Below the pieces are notes generated by a model. The model was not told the origin of the DNA, did not search any database, and was given only the letters and a program-made list of their open reading frames with translations. DNA of 64,000 nucleotides, from NCBI RefSeq assembly GCF_009764265.1, contig NZ_RWIR01000055.1:143218-207217 (forward strand). The letters are read 5' to 3'. Of this stretch, positions 15,440 through 23,713 are shown piece after piece (position 1 is the stretch's first letter; the number at the start of each line of letters is the position of its first letter). This DNA is from Pseudomonas sp. PB101 (GTDB taxonomy: Bacteria > Pseudomonadota > Gammaproteobacteria > Pseudomonadales > Pseudomonadaceae). The position numbers and the translations under genes are program-made.

Positions 15440-16186
15440 TTACAGCAGTACGGAATACCAGAAGACTTTGCCTATCACGATGATTTCGTTTTTGAGCAGT
15501 TCGGTTGCACTGTACTCTTCGTCTGGATGCTCTTCCCGGTTATAGCTACGCATCCTGATGCCTCCACCAGGTAGCCGGTACAGCGTTTTCACTCGCAGCT
15601 GACCTCCGTGATTCAGCGCGTACATTTTTCCATCGGTGATGGTTGTACAGCCCTGGTCAACACCTACGGTGCTTCCGTGGGGAAGAACGGGTTCCATGCT
15701 GTTGCCATTAACAGTTACGCAGACCGCTTCGTTCGCCTGGACGCTTTGCCGCCTTAGGGTCATTTTTCCAAAGCGAAGTTTTTGCTTGTGTGACTGATGT
15801 ACTGCGGTTCGGCCGCTCCCAGCGGATAGTTCAACTTCCTTAAGAAACGGCACGTAGACCTCGTCATCATCCAAGGGGGTATCGTCGTCCCATACATCAA
15901 TGGGGCCGAGATACTCGGCATTGCTTGGGACGACTTCATTCTCTGGCGTTTGCGGCGCTCTCGATGTAGGGGCGCGCATCGAGCCGGACGGCGTTGTTAG
16001 CGTGCCCTCGGCAAGACCAATTTTCGCTTCAAGATTCGCAGCCGCTTTCTCGCCAAGCGATCTATGCCCGTTGAGCAATTGCGACAGGTATGAGGCGTCT
16101 AGGTTGTATTGGTCGGCGAACTCTTTCTGGGTTTTTTCGCCCATCAAGTCACGCAGCACCTGAACTCGCATTTTCTTTATATCCAT
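15440..16186 (-). CDS. CI-type prophage repressor (XRE HTH plus S24 peptidase)
   Basis: 248 residues. The helix-turn-helix is at about 15-65 (KTQKEFADQYNLDASYLSQLLNGHRSLGEKAA). A linker of about 70 residues leads to a LexA/S24 domain: VNGNSMEPVLPHGSTVGVD with catalytic Ser, and ALNHGGQLRVKTLYR with the catalytic Lys. Such repressors keep the lytic genes off and cleave themselves when activated RecA signals DNA damage, so the prophage should be SOS-inducible. Palindromic operators flank the gene on both sides. Convergent terminator downstream. Confidence 0.95.
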   Translation of the reverse strand: MDIKKMRVQVLRDLMGEKTQKEFADQYNLDASYLSQLLNGHRSLGEKAAANLEAKIGLAEGTLTTPSGSMRAPTSRAPQTPENEVVPSNAEYLGPIDVWDDDTPLDDDEVYVPFLKEVELSAGSGRTAVHQSHKQKLRFGKMTLRRQSVQANEAVCVTVNGNSMEPVLPHGSTVGVDQGCTTITDGKMYALNHGGQLRVKTLYRLPGGGIRMRSYNREEHPDEEYSATELLKNEIIVIGKVFWYSVLL

Positions 16187-16206
16187 TCCTCAATCATCGC
16201 TTTCCG

Positions 16207-16260
16207 TTAGCAAACAGTAAATTACGGTTTGCTATTGCTGAAAACATTAGCAATTGCTAA
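16207..16260. promoter_or_regulatory. Right operator cluster (three sites) between repressor and cro
   Basis: TTAGCAATTGCTAA at 16247-16260 is a perfect palindrome. TTAGCAAACAGTAA at 16207-16220 and TTTGCTATTGCTGA at 16228-16241 are weaker copies. Centre spacing is about 20 bases, or two helix turns. Position between the divergent repressor and Cro genes matches the lambda OR arrangement. Confidence 0.82.
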
Positions 16261-16285
16261 TCTCGGCATTCAGAAGGAGGTGCAT

Positions 16286-16513
16286 ATGACCTTGCACGAG
16301 TATTTGAAGAGTCTTGATAAAGCCGCGCTGGATGCATTCGCAGGCCGTTGCGGCACGTCAGTTGGCCAGTTGAAGCAGGTCGCTTACGGCAACCGTCGTG
16401 CTGGCGCTGCTTTGGCGGTCGGTATCGAGCGAGAGTCGGCGGGTTCAGTCACTTGCGAGCAACTCCGTGCAGACATTGACTGGGCTTACCTTCGCGGTTC
16501 CAAAGCTGCTTAA
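16286..16513 (+). CDS. Cro/YdaS-like repressor
   Basis: 75 residues from the ATG at 16286, which has a strong GAAGGAGG site eight bases upstream; a longer frame from 16229 would run through the operators. The sequence LHEYLKSLDKAALDAFAGRC-GTSVGQLKQVAYGNRRAGAALA forms a helix-turn-helix of the YdaS/Cro type. First gene of the rightward early operon. Expected to compete with the CI-like repressor for the shared operators. Confidence 0.85.
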   Translation: MTLHEYLKSLDKAALDAFAGRCGTSVGQLKQVAYGNRRAGAALAVGIERESAGSVTCEQLRADIDWAYLRGSKAA

Positions 16514-16521
16514 AAAGTGCC

Positions 16522-16556
16522 GGGCTGGGGCCTCTCACCAAAGAATCCCCCAGCCC
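16522..16556 (+). other. Hairpin after cro
   Basis: GGGCTGGGG at 16522-16530 pairs with CCCCAGCCC at 16548-16556 around a loop of about 17 bases. No T run follows. It may be an attenuator or antitermination site, like those after lambda cro. Confidence 0.4.
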
Positions 16557-16652
16557 AGCTACGACGATACACAGCACATGCACATCGGTCGTGGTCGTAG
16601 GATAGGGGCTGCCCTGGACTATGGCTAGACCGTAAACAGGGGATTTACGGTT

Positions 16653-17141
16653 ATGAGTCGCACAGATCTTTTGCCGGACGCAGGTCCGGTCCTTCCTTTG
16701 CGCCAGGCGATTTATCGCGCTGGTCGTGACTACAAGGGTGGAATTACCGCCCTTGCCTTTGACATGGTATTGGATAACGACACCCTTCAGAAGAAACTCA
16801 AACTTGATGAAGAGCGCCGTTGGCTGAATCCGGATGAACTCGAGGAGTTGATCAGGCTGACTGCCGACTCGCGTTTGCTCGATGCACTGATGCGTCCTAC
16901 AGGCGCCGTCTGGTACCGCCCAGTACCGGTACCGGCGACACGCGATGCACTTAAGGCCGTTGGAAAGTTGCTCGGTGAAACCGGTGAGCTGGTCGCGTCG
17001 ATGCATGATGGAGCTGCCGACAACGTCTGGGAGTTGCACGAAGTTTTGGATCTGGAAAAACAGGGCATGGATGTAATTCGCGAAGTTCTAGGCATCATGG
17101 CGGGTGCTCGGCTAGCGATGGAGGATCGGGTCAATGGATGA
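16653..17141 (+). CDS. CII-like phage regulatory protein
   Basis: 162 residues. The first half (PLRQAIYRAGRDYKGGITAL, then AFDMVLDNDTLQKKLKL, and RWLNPDELEELIRLTADSRLLDAL) matches the phage regulatory CII (CP76-type) family, with a likely helix-turn-helix at about 20-70. The second half has a long helical part ending ELHEVLDLEKQGMDVIREVL. The family is linked to the lysis-lysogeny decision. It overlaps the next gene by 8 bases. Confidence 0.75.
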   Translation: MSRTDLLPDAGPVLPLRQAIYRAGRDYKGGITALAFDMVLDNDTLQKKLKLDEERRWLNPDELEELIRLTADSRLLDALMRPTGAVWYRPVPVPATRDALKAVGKLLGETGELVASMHDGAADNVWELHEVLDLEKQGMDVIREVLGIMAGARLAMEDRVNG

Positions 17142-17337
17142 CATCGATCGCGCGAACGACCAGGCGCAATACCTGCTCGATGTAGCCCTTCATAGCAACC
17201 GTCGTGTGCCTTCGAATTGCGTCAGTGCGCAGTTCTGTGAGGATTGTGATGAAGCTATCCCGTTGCTTCGACAGCAGATAATTGAGGGGTGTGAAACCTG
17301 CGTCCATTGCCAGGGGTTGCGGGAGGCTCGGCGATGA
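17134..17337 (+). CDS. TraR/DksA-type small zinc-finger protein
   Basis: 67 residues. After a helical start, four cysteines form a C4 finger: FCEDCDEAIPLLRQQ then ETCVHCQGLRE, the TraR/DksA pattern. Family members bind RNA polymerase in its secondary channel and alter promoter response; phage-encoded versions are common. It sits between the CII-like and primase genes, overlapping both by 4-8 bases. Confidence 0.85.
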   Translation: MDDIDRANDQAQYLLDVALHSNRRVPSNCVSAQFCEDCDEAIPLLRQQIIEGCETCVHCQGLREARR

Positions 17338-20030
17338 CTGAACTGGCCAAAGGAATAGCCACCGCCACATGGGCAAAACGTTACATCAACACTTTCGATC
17401 TCGTCCTGGTATCAATCGAGCCAGGTGAAAAAGCCCCAAAGGGCTTGGGGTGGAACAAACCGGGTGGCTACATCACCGATGCCGATAGCGCTGAAGCTTT
17501 CTGGCAACGAAACCCTAATCACAACCTCGGCGTCGTACTTGGGCCGAGCCGGGTCTGTTCGCTGGACGTCGACGACGTTCAGTGGACGCGGCATGTGATG
17601 TATGAGCTGCTGGGTGTCGATCTGGATGCCATGGCTTTGGTGTACCCGACCATTGTGGGGAACCCTGCGCGTTTCCGGGTGCTGTTTAAGCTGCCGGAAG
17701 GCATTGAGCTGACCCGGCATTCTCTCTCGTGGCCGAATGAAAAAGACCCTGACGGTTCGATCCACAAAGGCTTGATGGATAAAGCCAAGGCTGCGAAAGA
17801 GCAGGGCGATGGCGTCGGGGAGGTTGCGGCGCGCACGGAGGCCGAAGAGTACAAACGCTTCACGGTGTTCGAACTGCGTGCTGGCCTGGTACAGGACGTG
17901 TTCCCGCCTTCGATTCATCCGGGTACCGGCAAGCCTTACACCTGGAGAACCCCGCCCAGCGCTGCGGACGGATTGCCAACGCTGACCGATGAGTTGCTTT
18001 CTGTCTGGCAAAACTGGGACTTCTTTAAGCGTGATGCCGAAGCAGTATGCCCTTGGGCGATCAAGCCGACCACGCCACCGGCGAAAGTTGCCAAGCGTCC
18101 AGCAGCTACGGTGGGTCAACGCCCGTCGGTAATTGATGAGTTCAACCGCTGCCACGACATCGAGGAGCTGCTGCGTAGCCACGGATACATCAAACGAGGC
18201 AGCAAGTGGCTTTACCCGCAGAGCAGCACCGGGCTGCCCGGCGTGACCATAAGTGAGGGCAAAGCCTATTCGCACCACGGTGCCGATCCGCTTGCTAACG
18301 GGCATCAGAATGACGCCTTCGAGGTGTTCTGTTTGCTCGAGCACGGCGGGGACCAGTCGAAGGCGGTGAAGGACGCTGCTCACATGATGGGTATGCAGCA
18401 TTCCTCGCGCCCTGATCCGCGTGACCTTCCCCCGACCCCATCTGGTGACAAGTGCGAGCCGCGCCCCGGCGCCGACGACGTCAGCGAGGCCGCTACGGCT
18501 CCTGACGGGGGCGCGGGGGAGTCGCTGACGCTTGACCAGTTATTGCGTCGTTTTGCGCTGGTCGAGGGCACAACGCAAGTATGGGACTGCGATCAGTCGC
18601 GGGTGATGAAGAAGGCCGCATTTGAAGCACGGGTGGGCAAACCGCTCGCCAAGGCGTGGCTGGATGACACGGGCAAACGGTTGATTGCGGATGATCACGT
18701 CCGCGACATCGAGCAAGCGCGGCGCATGGCGGGCAAGAAGGGTGGTGCGTTCGGCATGCCGCCGACTGACCGATACGTGTACATCGATGGCACCAAGGAT
18801 GTCTGGGATCGTGAGAAAAAGCGTCGTATCGCCGAGGGCGCGGTGAAGATGGCGCTGGGTGACACGTATCCACTCTGGCTGAACAGCAGTGAACGGCGCA
18901 CCGTGGATGTCGAACATATCGTGTTTGATCCGACCATGAGCAAGGATCCAGCGGTGTACATCAACACCTTTGATGGCCTGCCGCTCGAACCGGTCAGGGA
19001 TGACGAAGCCTGCGCCAACCTGCGCTGGCTTATTTCGTTTTTGTGCAACCACGATGAAGCTGCGGCTCAATGGCTGACCCGCTGGTTGGCGTACCCGTTG
19101 CAGCACTTGGGCGCCAAGATGGACACCGCCGTGCTGATGCACTCGATCATGGAGGGCTCTGGCAAAAGCCTGCTGTTCGCGGATGCACTGGGCATGTTGT
19201 ACGGCCAGTACGCGGCCACGGTCGGTCAGACGCAACTGGAGAGCAACTTCAACGCCTGGCAAAGCCGCAAATTGTGGTCGGTGTTTGAAGAGGTGGTAAG
19301 TCGCGATCAACGATACAACCAGGTGGGCAAGATCAAGCACTTGATCACTGGCAAGACGGTACGTATGGAATCGAAGTTCATCAATGGGTGGGAGGAGGCC
19401 AACCATATGAACGCGGTATTCCTGAGCAACGAGATCTTGCCATGGCCGATCAGCGACAGTGACCGGCGGATGCTGGTGATGTGGCCCATGGAAACCTTGC
19501 CGGTCGAGCGGCAAAAGGCGATCGGGAGGGAGCTGGAACAGGGTGGTGTTGCGGCGCTGTACGGTTGGTTGTTGTCAGTCGATCTGGGCGACTTCAACCA
19601 GCGAACGCGACCGCCATCTACGGATGCCCGGGAGCGCCTGGTGGCCTTGAGTCGAGCCGGTTGGCAGACATTCTTGCATCTGTGGCAGACGAGTGAGCTT
19701 GGCAATGGTTTATGGGGGCCATGCTTGTCGACGGATTTGTATGCGCTGTTCTTGGAGTGGTGCCAACGAAACAAAGAACATACGATGAGCCAGACGAAAT
19801 TCTCCCTGTTTATCAGTTCGGCGGTGGAGAAGACCAGGTCCATCCCGTGGACTGAAGGTAGCAATCGTCGTTTCGGGGCTTTCTTCGTTCCCGATCATCC
19901 TGACGCTTCCCTGCTCCCATCATTGAAGGCGGCCGAGCTGGGGAGCACGGTGTCGTTCTGGCGTGCTAAGGCAAAGCTTGCGGGTTGGAATGTGGACGGC
20001 TGGGATCACCTCAAGGGGATCGCAGCATGA
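17334..20030 (+). CDS. Phage primase-helicase (Prim-Pol plus DUF5906/D5-like)
   Basis: 898 residues from the ATG at 17334, which overlaps the previous stop and has GGGAGG upstream. The N-terminal 200 residues look like a primase-polymerase domain (PGGYITDADSAEAFW, NLGVVLGPSRVCSLDVDD). A linker of low complexity (PDGGAGES region) is followed by an SF3-type helicase with Walker A EGSGKS near residue 610 and the DUF5906 features LESNFNAWQSRKLW, EEVVSRDQ, NHMNAVFLSNE and DRRMLVMW. It would prime and unwind phage DNA at the iteron-rich region that directly follows. Confidence 0.9.
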   Translation: MTELAKGIATATWAKRYINTFDLVLVSIEPGEKAPKGLGWNKPGGYITDADSAEAFWQRNPNHNLGVVLGPSRVCSLDVDDVQWTRHVMYELLGVDLDAMALVYPTIVGNPARFRVLFKLPEGIELTRHSLSWPNEKDPDGSIHKGLMDKAKAAKEQGDGVGEVAARTEAEEYKRFTVFELRAGLVQDVFPPSIHPGTGKPYTWRTPPSAADGLPTLTDELLSVWQNWDFFKRDAEAVCPWAIKPTTPPAKVAKRPAATVGQRPSVIDEFNRCHDIEELLRSHGYIKRGSKWLYPQSSTGLPGVTISEGKAYSHHGADPLANGHQNDAFEVFCLLEHGGDQSKAVKDAAHMMGMQHSSRPDPRDLPPTPSGDKCEPRPGADDVSEAATAPDGGAGESLTLDQLLRRFALVEGTTQVWDCDQSRVMKKAAFEARVGKPLAKAWLDDTGKRLIADDHVRDIEQARRMAGKKGGAFGMPPTDRYVYIDGTKDVWDREKKRRIAEGAVKMALGDTYPLWLNSSERRTVDVEHIVFDPTMSKDPAVYINTFDGLPLEPVRDDEACANLRWLISFLCNHDEAAAQWLTRWLAYPLQHLGAKMDTAVLMHSIMEGSGKSLLFADALGMLYGQYAATVGQTQLESNFNAWQSRKLWSVFEEVVSRDQRYNQVGKIKHLITGKTVRMESKFINGWEEANHMNAVFLSNEILPWPISDSDRRMLVMWPMETLPVERQKAIGRELEQGGVAALYGWLLSVDLGDFNQRTRPPSTDARERLVALSRAGWQTFLHLWQTSELGNGLWGPCLSTDLYALFLEWCQRNKEHTMSQTKFSLFISSAVEKTRSIPWTEGSNRRFGAFFVPDHPDASLLPSLKAAELGSTVSFWRAKAKLAGWNVDGWDHLKGIAA

Positions 20031-20045
20031 ATTCCTCAAGCATTG

Positions 20046-20344
20046 TGTTGGGTGTGTTGGGTGTGTGTCGGGTTACTTTCGGCAACTCAACACAGGTTCG
20101 AGCCAGCGAATTCAAGGGTTATAGAGATGTGTGTTTGGTGTGTTGGGTTTACGCCCGCGCGTGCGCGCGCGCATGCATTTTTTACTCTCTCGGTTGCCCT
20201 TGCGGCAATAGAAAAAAACTCCATGCGAGGACAGAAAAACCCAACCAACCCAACACACTCAACACAAAACATCTCAAGGTATTGATTTATAAATTTTTTA
20301 TTTGTGTCGGGTTTGTGTTGGGTTCGGTGTTTTCTGTGTTGGGT
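20046..20344. other. Iteron-rich presumed phage replication origin
   Basis: The octamer TGTTGGGT occurs exactly at 20046, 20055, 20141, 20316 and 20337, and inverted (ACCCAACA) at 20248. One-mismatch copies are at 20066, 20132, 20305 and, inverted, at 20085, 20239 and 20257. Several are 9 bases apart. A run of alternating purine-pyrimidine (GCGCGCGC, about 20157-20175) and a 25-base AT-rich stretch (20280-20304) lie among them. Directly after the primase-helicase gene this layout suggests the origin. Frames crossing the region translate to low-complexity Cys/Val/Gly strings and are not called. Confidence 0.7.
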
Positions 20345-20367
20345 TCGGTTTTTCGGGGGAAAGGACG

Positions 20368-20853
20368 ATGATCGGGGAAGTTGAAGAATTGATGCAGCAT
20401 TGGGGGGCTCAGCACGGCCAGGTTGGCGACGGTGGTGGTTTGGGCAGTCCGATGGCGACGATCATGCAGTATGGCGGTTGCGCTCCCCGTGGTACTCCAG
20501 GTTCTCGAGATCTGATGATGTCGGCTGGTGGTATGGACCATGCCAGCTCCGAGGTCGCCGCTGCTGTGGCACAGCTCGAACGGCAATCGAAGAAGGGTGC
20601 CCAGCTGGCTTTGTTAGCTCGCAATCGCTACCTGGCCCAACCTCCCATGACTGTTCGTGAGCAGCTTCGGTTGTTGCAACTCGCCGAGGATGCTGACCGG
20701 ACCTACAGAAACTGGGTGCATCGTTTGCACCAGCAGGTGTTGTTGATACTGACCCTGCGCAGCGCAACAACACGTGGACTTGACCGCCGCAGTGGTACGG
20801 TGGAAACCAATTACACACGTGCATCAATGAGCAAGCGTATAAGCGCGTTCTGA
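20368..20853 (+). CDS. Phage late-gene regulator (antiterminator Q-like), tentative
   Basis: 161 residues from the ATG at 20368 with AAAGGAC upstream. The start MIGEVEELMQHWGAQH, the GLGSPMATI segment and the C-terminal part ADRTYRNWVHRLHQQVLLIL, which resembles a helix-turn-helix, are typical of a Pseudomonas phage protein found just after the replication genes. By position and by this end it may be a Q-type antiterminator or late activator. Confidence in function is modest; confidence that it is a gene is high. Confidence 0.7.
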   Translation: MIGEVEELMQHWGAQHGQVGDGGGLGSPMATIMQYGGCAPRGTPGSRDLMMSAGGMDHASSEVAAAVAQLERQSKKGAQLALLARNRYLAQPPMTVREQLRLLQLAEDADRTYRNWVHRLHQQVLLILTLRSATTRGLDRRSGTVETNYTRASMSKRISAF

Positions 20854-21001
20854 CCGGGACTTCGTATGCTGGAGGCAATCACGAGAGAGTGATCAGCCTC
20901 TCGCACTGGACAGCTGTCCTTCAGACTATTAGCTTGCAAGCTGCGTACGTTTTTTCTATGTGGTCTGATCTTTAGTCGTCATTAATAATGGAGTGGTAAC
21001 T

Positions 21002-22255
21002 TTGCAAAATTCATATATTGAAAGCCTTCACGTAATGAATGTGAGGCAGTTTGGTGAGTTGAATGTGAAGTTCAATGACGGATTTAATTTTATATCTGGT
21101 CCGAATGGGTGTGGGAAAACATCTATTCTTGCGTGTATTTCCCATTGCTTTAGCCCAAATAATTTTGAATACTCTCGTTTCAAGGGGGATGCTGAATTTT
21201 GGACCGATTTTACCTCCGGGCATGAAAAGTTTAGAGTTGGATTTTCTGTCGGTGCTTTTCAAGGAGAAGTATATAGATCCTCGGCATTGAGAGGTTGGAA
21301 TCCGCCACCTTCAGGCGATGGTAGGAAATCACTGGAGGTTCATAATTATAGAGAACGGTCCTCGAATTTTTGCCCGCTGTTCTTGGGTGCGAACCGGAGT
21401 ATAAAATACAAACAGATATCCGGCATGCAGCGCGAGCCGGAAATGGCCCAGAAATTAGATGCGTATTCTAAAAGCAGTACTAGGTCTCTTCATGGTGAGC
21501 ATCAGCAAGATATTAAGCAGTGGTTTGTTAATCGCTACTTCATGATCGAAAAAGAGTGGGCGACTGAAGAGCGGACAAACTGGGAGCATATGGTGAGCAG
21601 TTTGCCAAAACTTGGTCCCTTCGATAGTAAGTTCTCATACGTAAAAATCGGGAAAGATATGGAGCCGATTTTCTCGATTTATGGAGAGGAATGTTATTTG
21701 GAGGAACTGTCCTCAGGTTTTCAGGCTGTACTTTCTATCATAGCCAGTATTTTTGAGTGGGTAGAAGGTAGTAGGCCAGATGGCGAGCGCCAGGTTGCTA
21801 TAGCTTCGGGGACAGTACTAATAGATGAATTAGATCTTCATCTTCATCCTGAATGGCAGTTTACTTTGAGAGATGGGTTGAAAAGTATATTTCCTAACAT
21901 GCAATTCATTGTAACCACGCACTCTCCTCACTTGTTAGCGTCTGCGCAGCAGGGAGAGGTTATTGTGATGCCAAAAATATCAGGTAGAGAGAGCTATAAT
22001 CTAGAAGCCTCCTCAAAAGCTTTTTCTGGTTGGAATACGGATCAAATATTATCTGAGGTGATGGGGGTTGAAAGTCTTGAGAATAAGCTATATGAACGGT
22101 TAATATCAAAGGCGTTTGATCTTGTAGAGGTTGGTGCGATACAAGAATTAGAAGTTGTTGTGGATGAACTTATGAGCGTCTCCCATCCCAGTGATGCAAT
22201 AGTTACTGTGTTGCAAGCAAAATTAGCAGCATTGGTGGCGATGAATAATGATTAA
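21002..22255 (+). CDS. ptuA: Septu ATPase PtuA
   Basis: About 417 residues from the TTG at 21002, eight bases after GGAG; GTG at 20993 and ATG at 21035 are alternatives. Walker A is SGPNGCGKTSIL near residue 33, the signature region is EELSSGFQAVL, Walker B is VLIDELDLHLHPEW near 275, and the H-loop is VTTHSPHLL. This is the ABC-type ATPase layout of PtuA. It overlaps an HNH nuclease gene by 8 bases, which defines the Septu anti-phage system. AT-rich base use contrasts with the phage backbone. No reverse transcriptase is nearby, so it is not a retron-associated pair. Confidence 0.88.
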   Translation: MQNSYIESLHVMNVRQFGELNVKFNDGFNFISGPNGCGKTSILACISHCFSPNNFEYSRFKGDAEFWTDFTSGHEKFRVGFSVGAFQGEVYRSSALRGWNPPPSGDGRKSLEVHNYRERSSNFCPLFLGANRSIKYKQISGMQREPEMAQKLDAYSKSSTRSLHGEHQQDIKQWFVNRYFMIEKEWATEERTNWEHMVSSLPKLGPFDSKFSYVKIGKDMEPIFSIYGEECYLEELSSGFQAVLSIIASIFEWVEGSRPDGERQVAIASGTVLIDELDLHLHPEWQFTLRDGLKSIFPNMQFIVTTHSPHLLASAQQGEVIVMPKISGRESYNLEASSKAFSGWNTDQILSEVMGVESLENKLYERLISKAFDLVEVGAIQELEVVVDELMSVSHPSDAIVTVLQAKLAALVAMNND

Positions 22256-22991
22256 ACTAGTGCGGAGAGGTAAGCCGGGGATACTTGAAACTAATCAAGG
22301 TGTCTGGCAGCAAGCATTGGATCTTGCTATAAAGAAGTATGGTGGGTATGGAAGTATCCCTCAAAAAGAGAGGGAAAGCTTGGTGTCTCATTATCGCCAT
22401 GAAAAAATAAAAGAAGGATTGGTTGAAAGTTCCGGTGAGAAGTGCGCGTTTTGTGAAAGCAAGCCTGGCGAGAGTGGTAATATTGAAGTTGAGCACTTTC
22501 TGCCAAAGTCTATATATCCGAGCTTAACTTTTGAGTGGGGTAATTTTTTACCTTCCTGCAGAAAATGTAATGGAAGTAAGTCTGATCACGATACCGGAGC
22601 AGATCCTATAGTAAATCCTTATGATATTGATCCGGATTCTGTTTTCTATTATCGGGATATTCAAATAAAGGCAATTGGCGATAATGTGTTGGGCGAAACC
22701 ACCATAAGAGTGTGTGGGCTTAACTCTGTTCGGTTGATGAGGCCTAGAGCAGAGATACTTGTTGCTTTGCATGATTTCTCTGAATCGATTCGTGAGGCGA
22801 TTGAAGACTACAGAAGTTGCACGACTGAGTTGCAGCGAACTAATCGGGCGAGAAAAATTTATGAATCGATTGAGCGGATAGAACTAATTTCAAGCCGGGA
22901 TGAACGCTATTCAGGGTTTTGCAAGAGCTATCTTCAAGCTTGTGAGCCTTATTGTGAGGCGAAAAAATTGATTGCCGAAAGGAATGGATAG
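22248..22991 (+). CDS. ptuB: Septu HNH nuclease PtuB
   Basis: 247 residues. The HNH core is CAFCESKP-(8)-NIEVEHFLPKSIYPSLTF, then WGNFLPSCRKCNGSKSDHD, with zinc-binding CxxC pairs and the catalytic His in EVEH. PtuB is the effector of Septu and cleaves nucleic acid when the PtuA ATPase assembly is activated. The start overlaps the ptuA 3' end, so the pair is co-translated. Both genes sit between the Q-like gene and the holin, a usual cargo site in lambdoid prophages. Confidence 0.88.
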   Translation: MIKLVRRGKPGILETNQGVWQQALDLAIKKYGGYGSIPQKERESLVSHYRHEKIKEGLVESSGEKCAFCESKPGESGNIEVEHFLPKSIYPSLTFEWGNFLPSCRKCNGSKSDHDTGADPIVNPYDIDPDSVFYYRDIQIKAIGDNVLGETTIRVCGLNSVRLMRPRAEILVALHDFSESIREAIEDYRSCTTELQRTNRARKIYESIERIELISSRDERYSGFCKSYLQACEPYCEAKKLIAERNG

Positions 22992-23175
22992 CAAATCGAA
23001 CTGGAAAAATCAATGTATATCTATTCACAGCATGGGTGGCATCAGACTTCTTGGCGCACCATTACAGTTCTATGGAGATGTTGAGCCAGAGTGGCAAGCA
23101 TAGTTGGTTACCGCTCGTCGGAGTGTCTTGCGTCAAACCTGCGTCAAAGTGCGCGAAATCAGCATCGAGTTACAC

Positions 23176-23203
23176 AACCGAAAATGCCCCCTTTTCGGTT
23201 TTT
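23176..23203 (+). terminator. Terminator after the Septu genes
   Basis: A 9-bp stem AACCGAAAA/TTTTCGGTT with a 7-base loop TGCCCCC, followed by TTT. It lies about 185 bases after ptuB in a 375-base gene-free stretch (22992-23365). A short direct repeat GCGTCAAA-(6)-GCGTCAAA precedes it at about 23130. Confidence 0.75.
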
Positions 23204-23305
23204 CCGGAGAGGGGTAAAAAGTCCCCACGATATGGAATTTGCGCCTTGGCGCTGACCTCGCACGTGTCGTGCAGCTTCACCCGGCATTCCCTGAGCCGGT
23301 CACCT

Positions 23306-23330
23306 AACCCCGCTTCGGCGGGGTTTTCTA
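23306..23330 (+). terminator. Terminator before the holin gene
   Basis: A stem AACCCCGC/GCGGGGTT closed by a TTCG loop and followed by TTCT. It is 36 bases before the holin start, so late transcription must read through it, as expected for an antitermination-controlled late operon. Confidence 0.8.
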
Positions 23331-23365
23331 TTTTCGGCGTATGGCGTTAAAACTTGGGACAGAAG

Positions 23366-23713
23366 ATGACAAATGAGCAGCAGGCGCTGGCAGACATGCC
23401 GATCTGGTTGGTGATCGTCCTGGCCTTGGTTGGAGGCGTGTCGGGTGAAATGTGGCGGGCCGATAAAGACGGGGCGCGCGGTTGGGTGTTGTTGCGCCGA
23501 TTGGCCCTTCGATCTGGCGCCTGCATCGTCTGCGGCGTCTCTGCAATGATGTTGATGATCGGTGCGGGGATGTCGGTTTGGACGGCTGGCGCGATCGGAT
23601 GCCTCACTGCGATGGCCGGCGCCGATGTGGCGATTGGGTTGTATGAACGGTGGGTGGCAAAGCGTCTTGGTGTCACCGAGTCGTCCGGCACTGGCGGCGA
23701 ACCAGGGCAATGA
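23366..23713 (+). CDS. Phage holin family protein
   Basis: 115 residues from the ATG at 23366. Two to three hydrophobic segments are visible: IWLVIVLALVGGVSGEMW, ACIVCGVSAMMLMIGAG and TAGAIGCLTAMAGADVAIG, with a charged loop between the first and second and a hydrophilic tail. Size and layout fit phage holins that open the inner membrane at lysis. It is far from the endolysin (44080) but this split, holin before terminase, is common in Pseudomonas siphoviruses. It overlaps the next gene by 4 bases. Confidence 0.78.
   Translation: MTNEQQALADMPIWLVIVLALVGGVSGEMWRADKDGARGWVLLRRLALRSGACIVCGVSAMMLMIGAGMSVWTAGAIGCLTAMAGADVAIGLYERWVAKRLGVTESSGTGGEPGQ

Noticed and set aside
20043..20285. Small frames with Cys/Trp/Val/Gly strings after the primase
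   Set aside because: Their sequence results from TGTTGGGT repeats read as codons; the same motif occurs inverted in the region, which fits DNA sites rather than protein.
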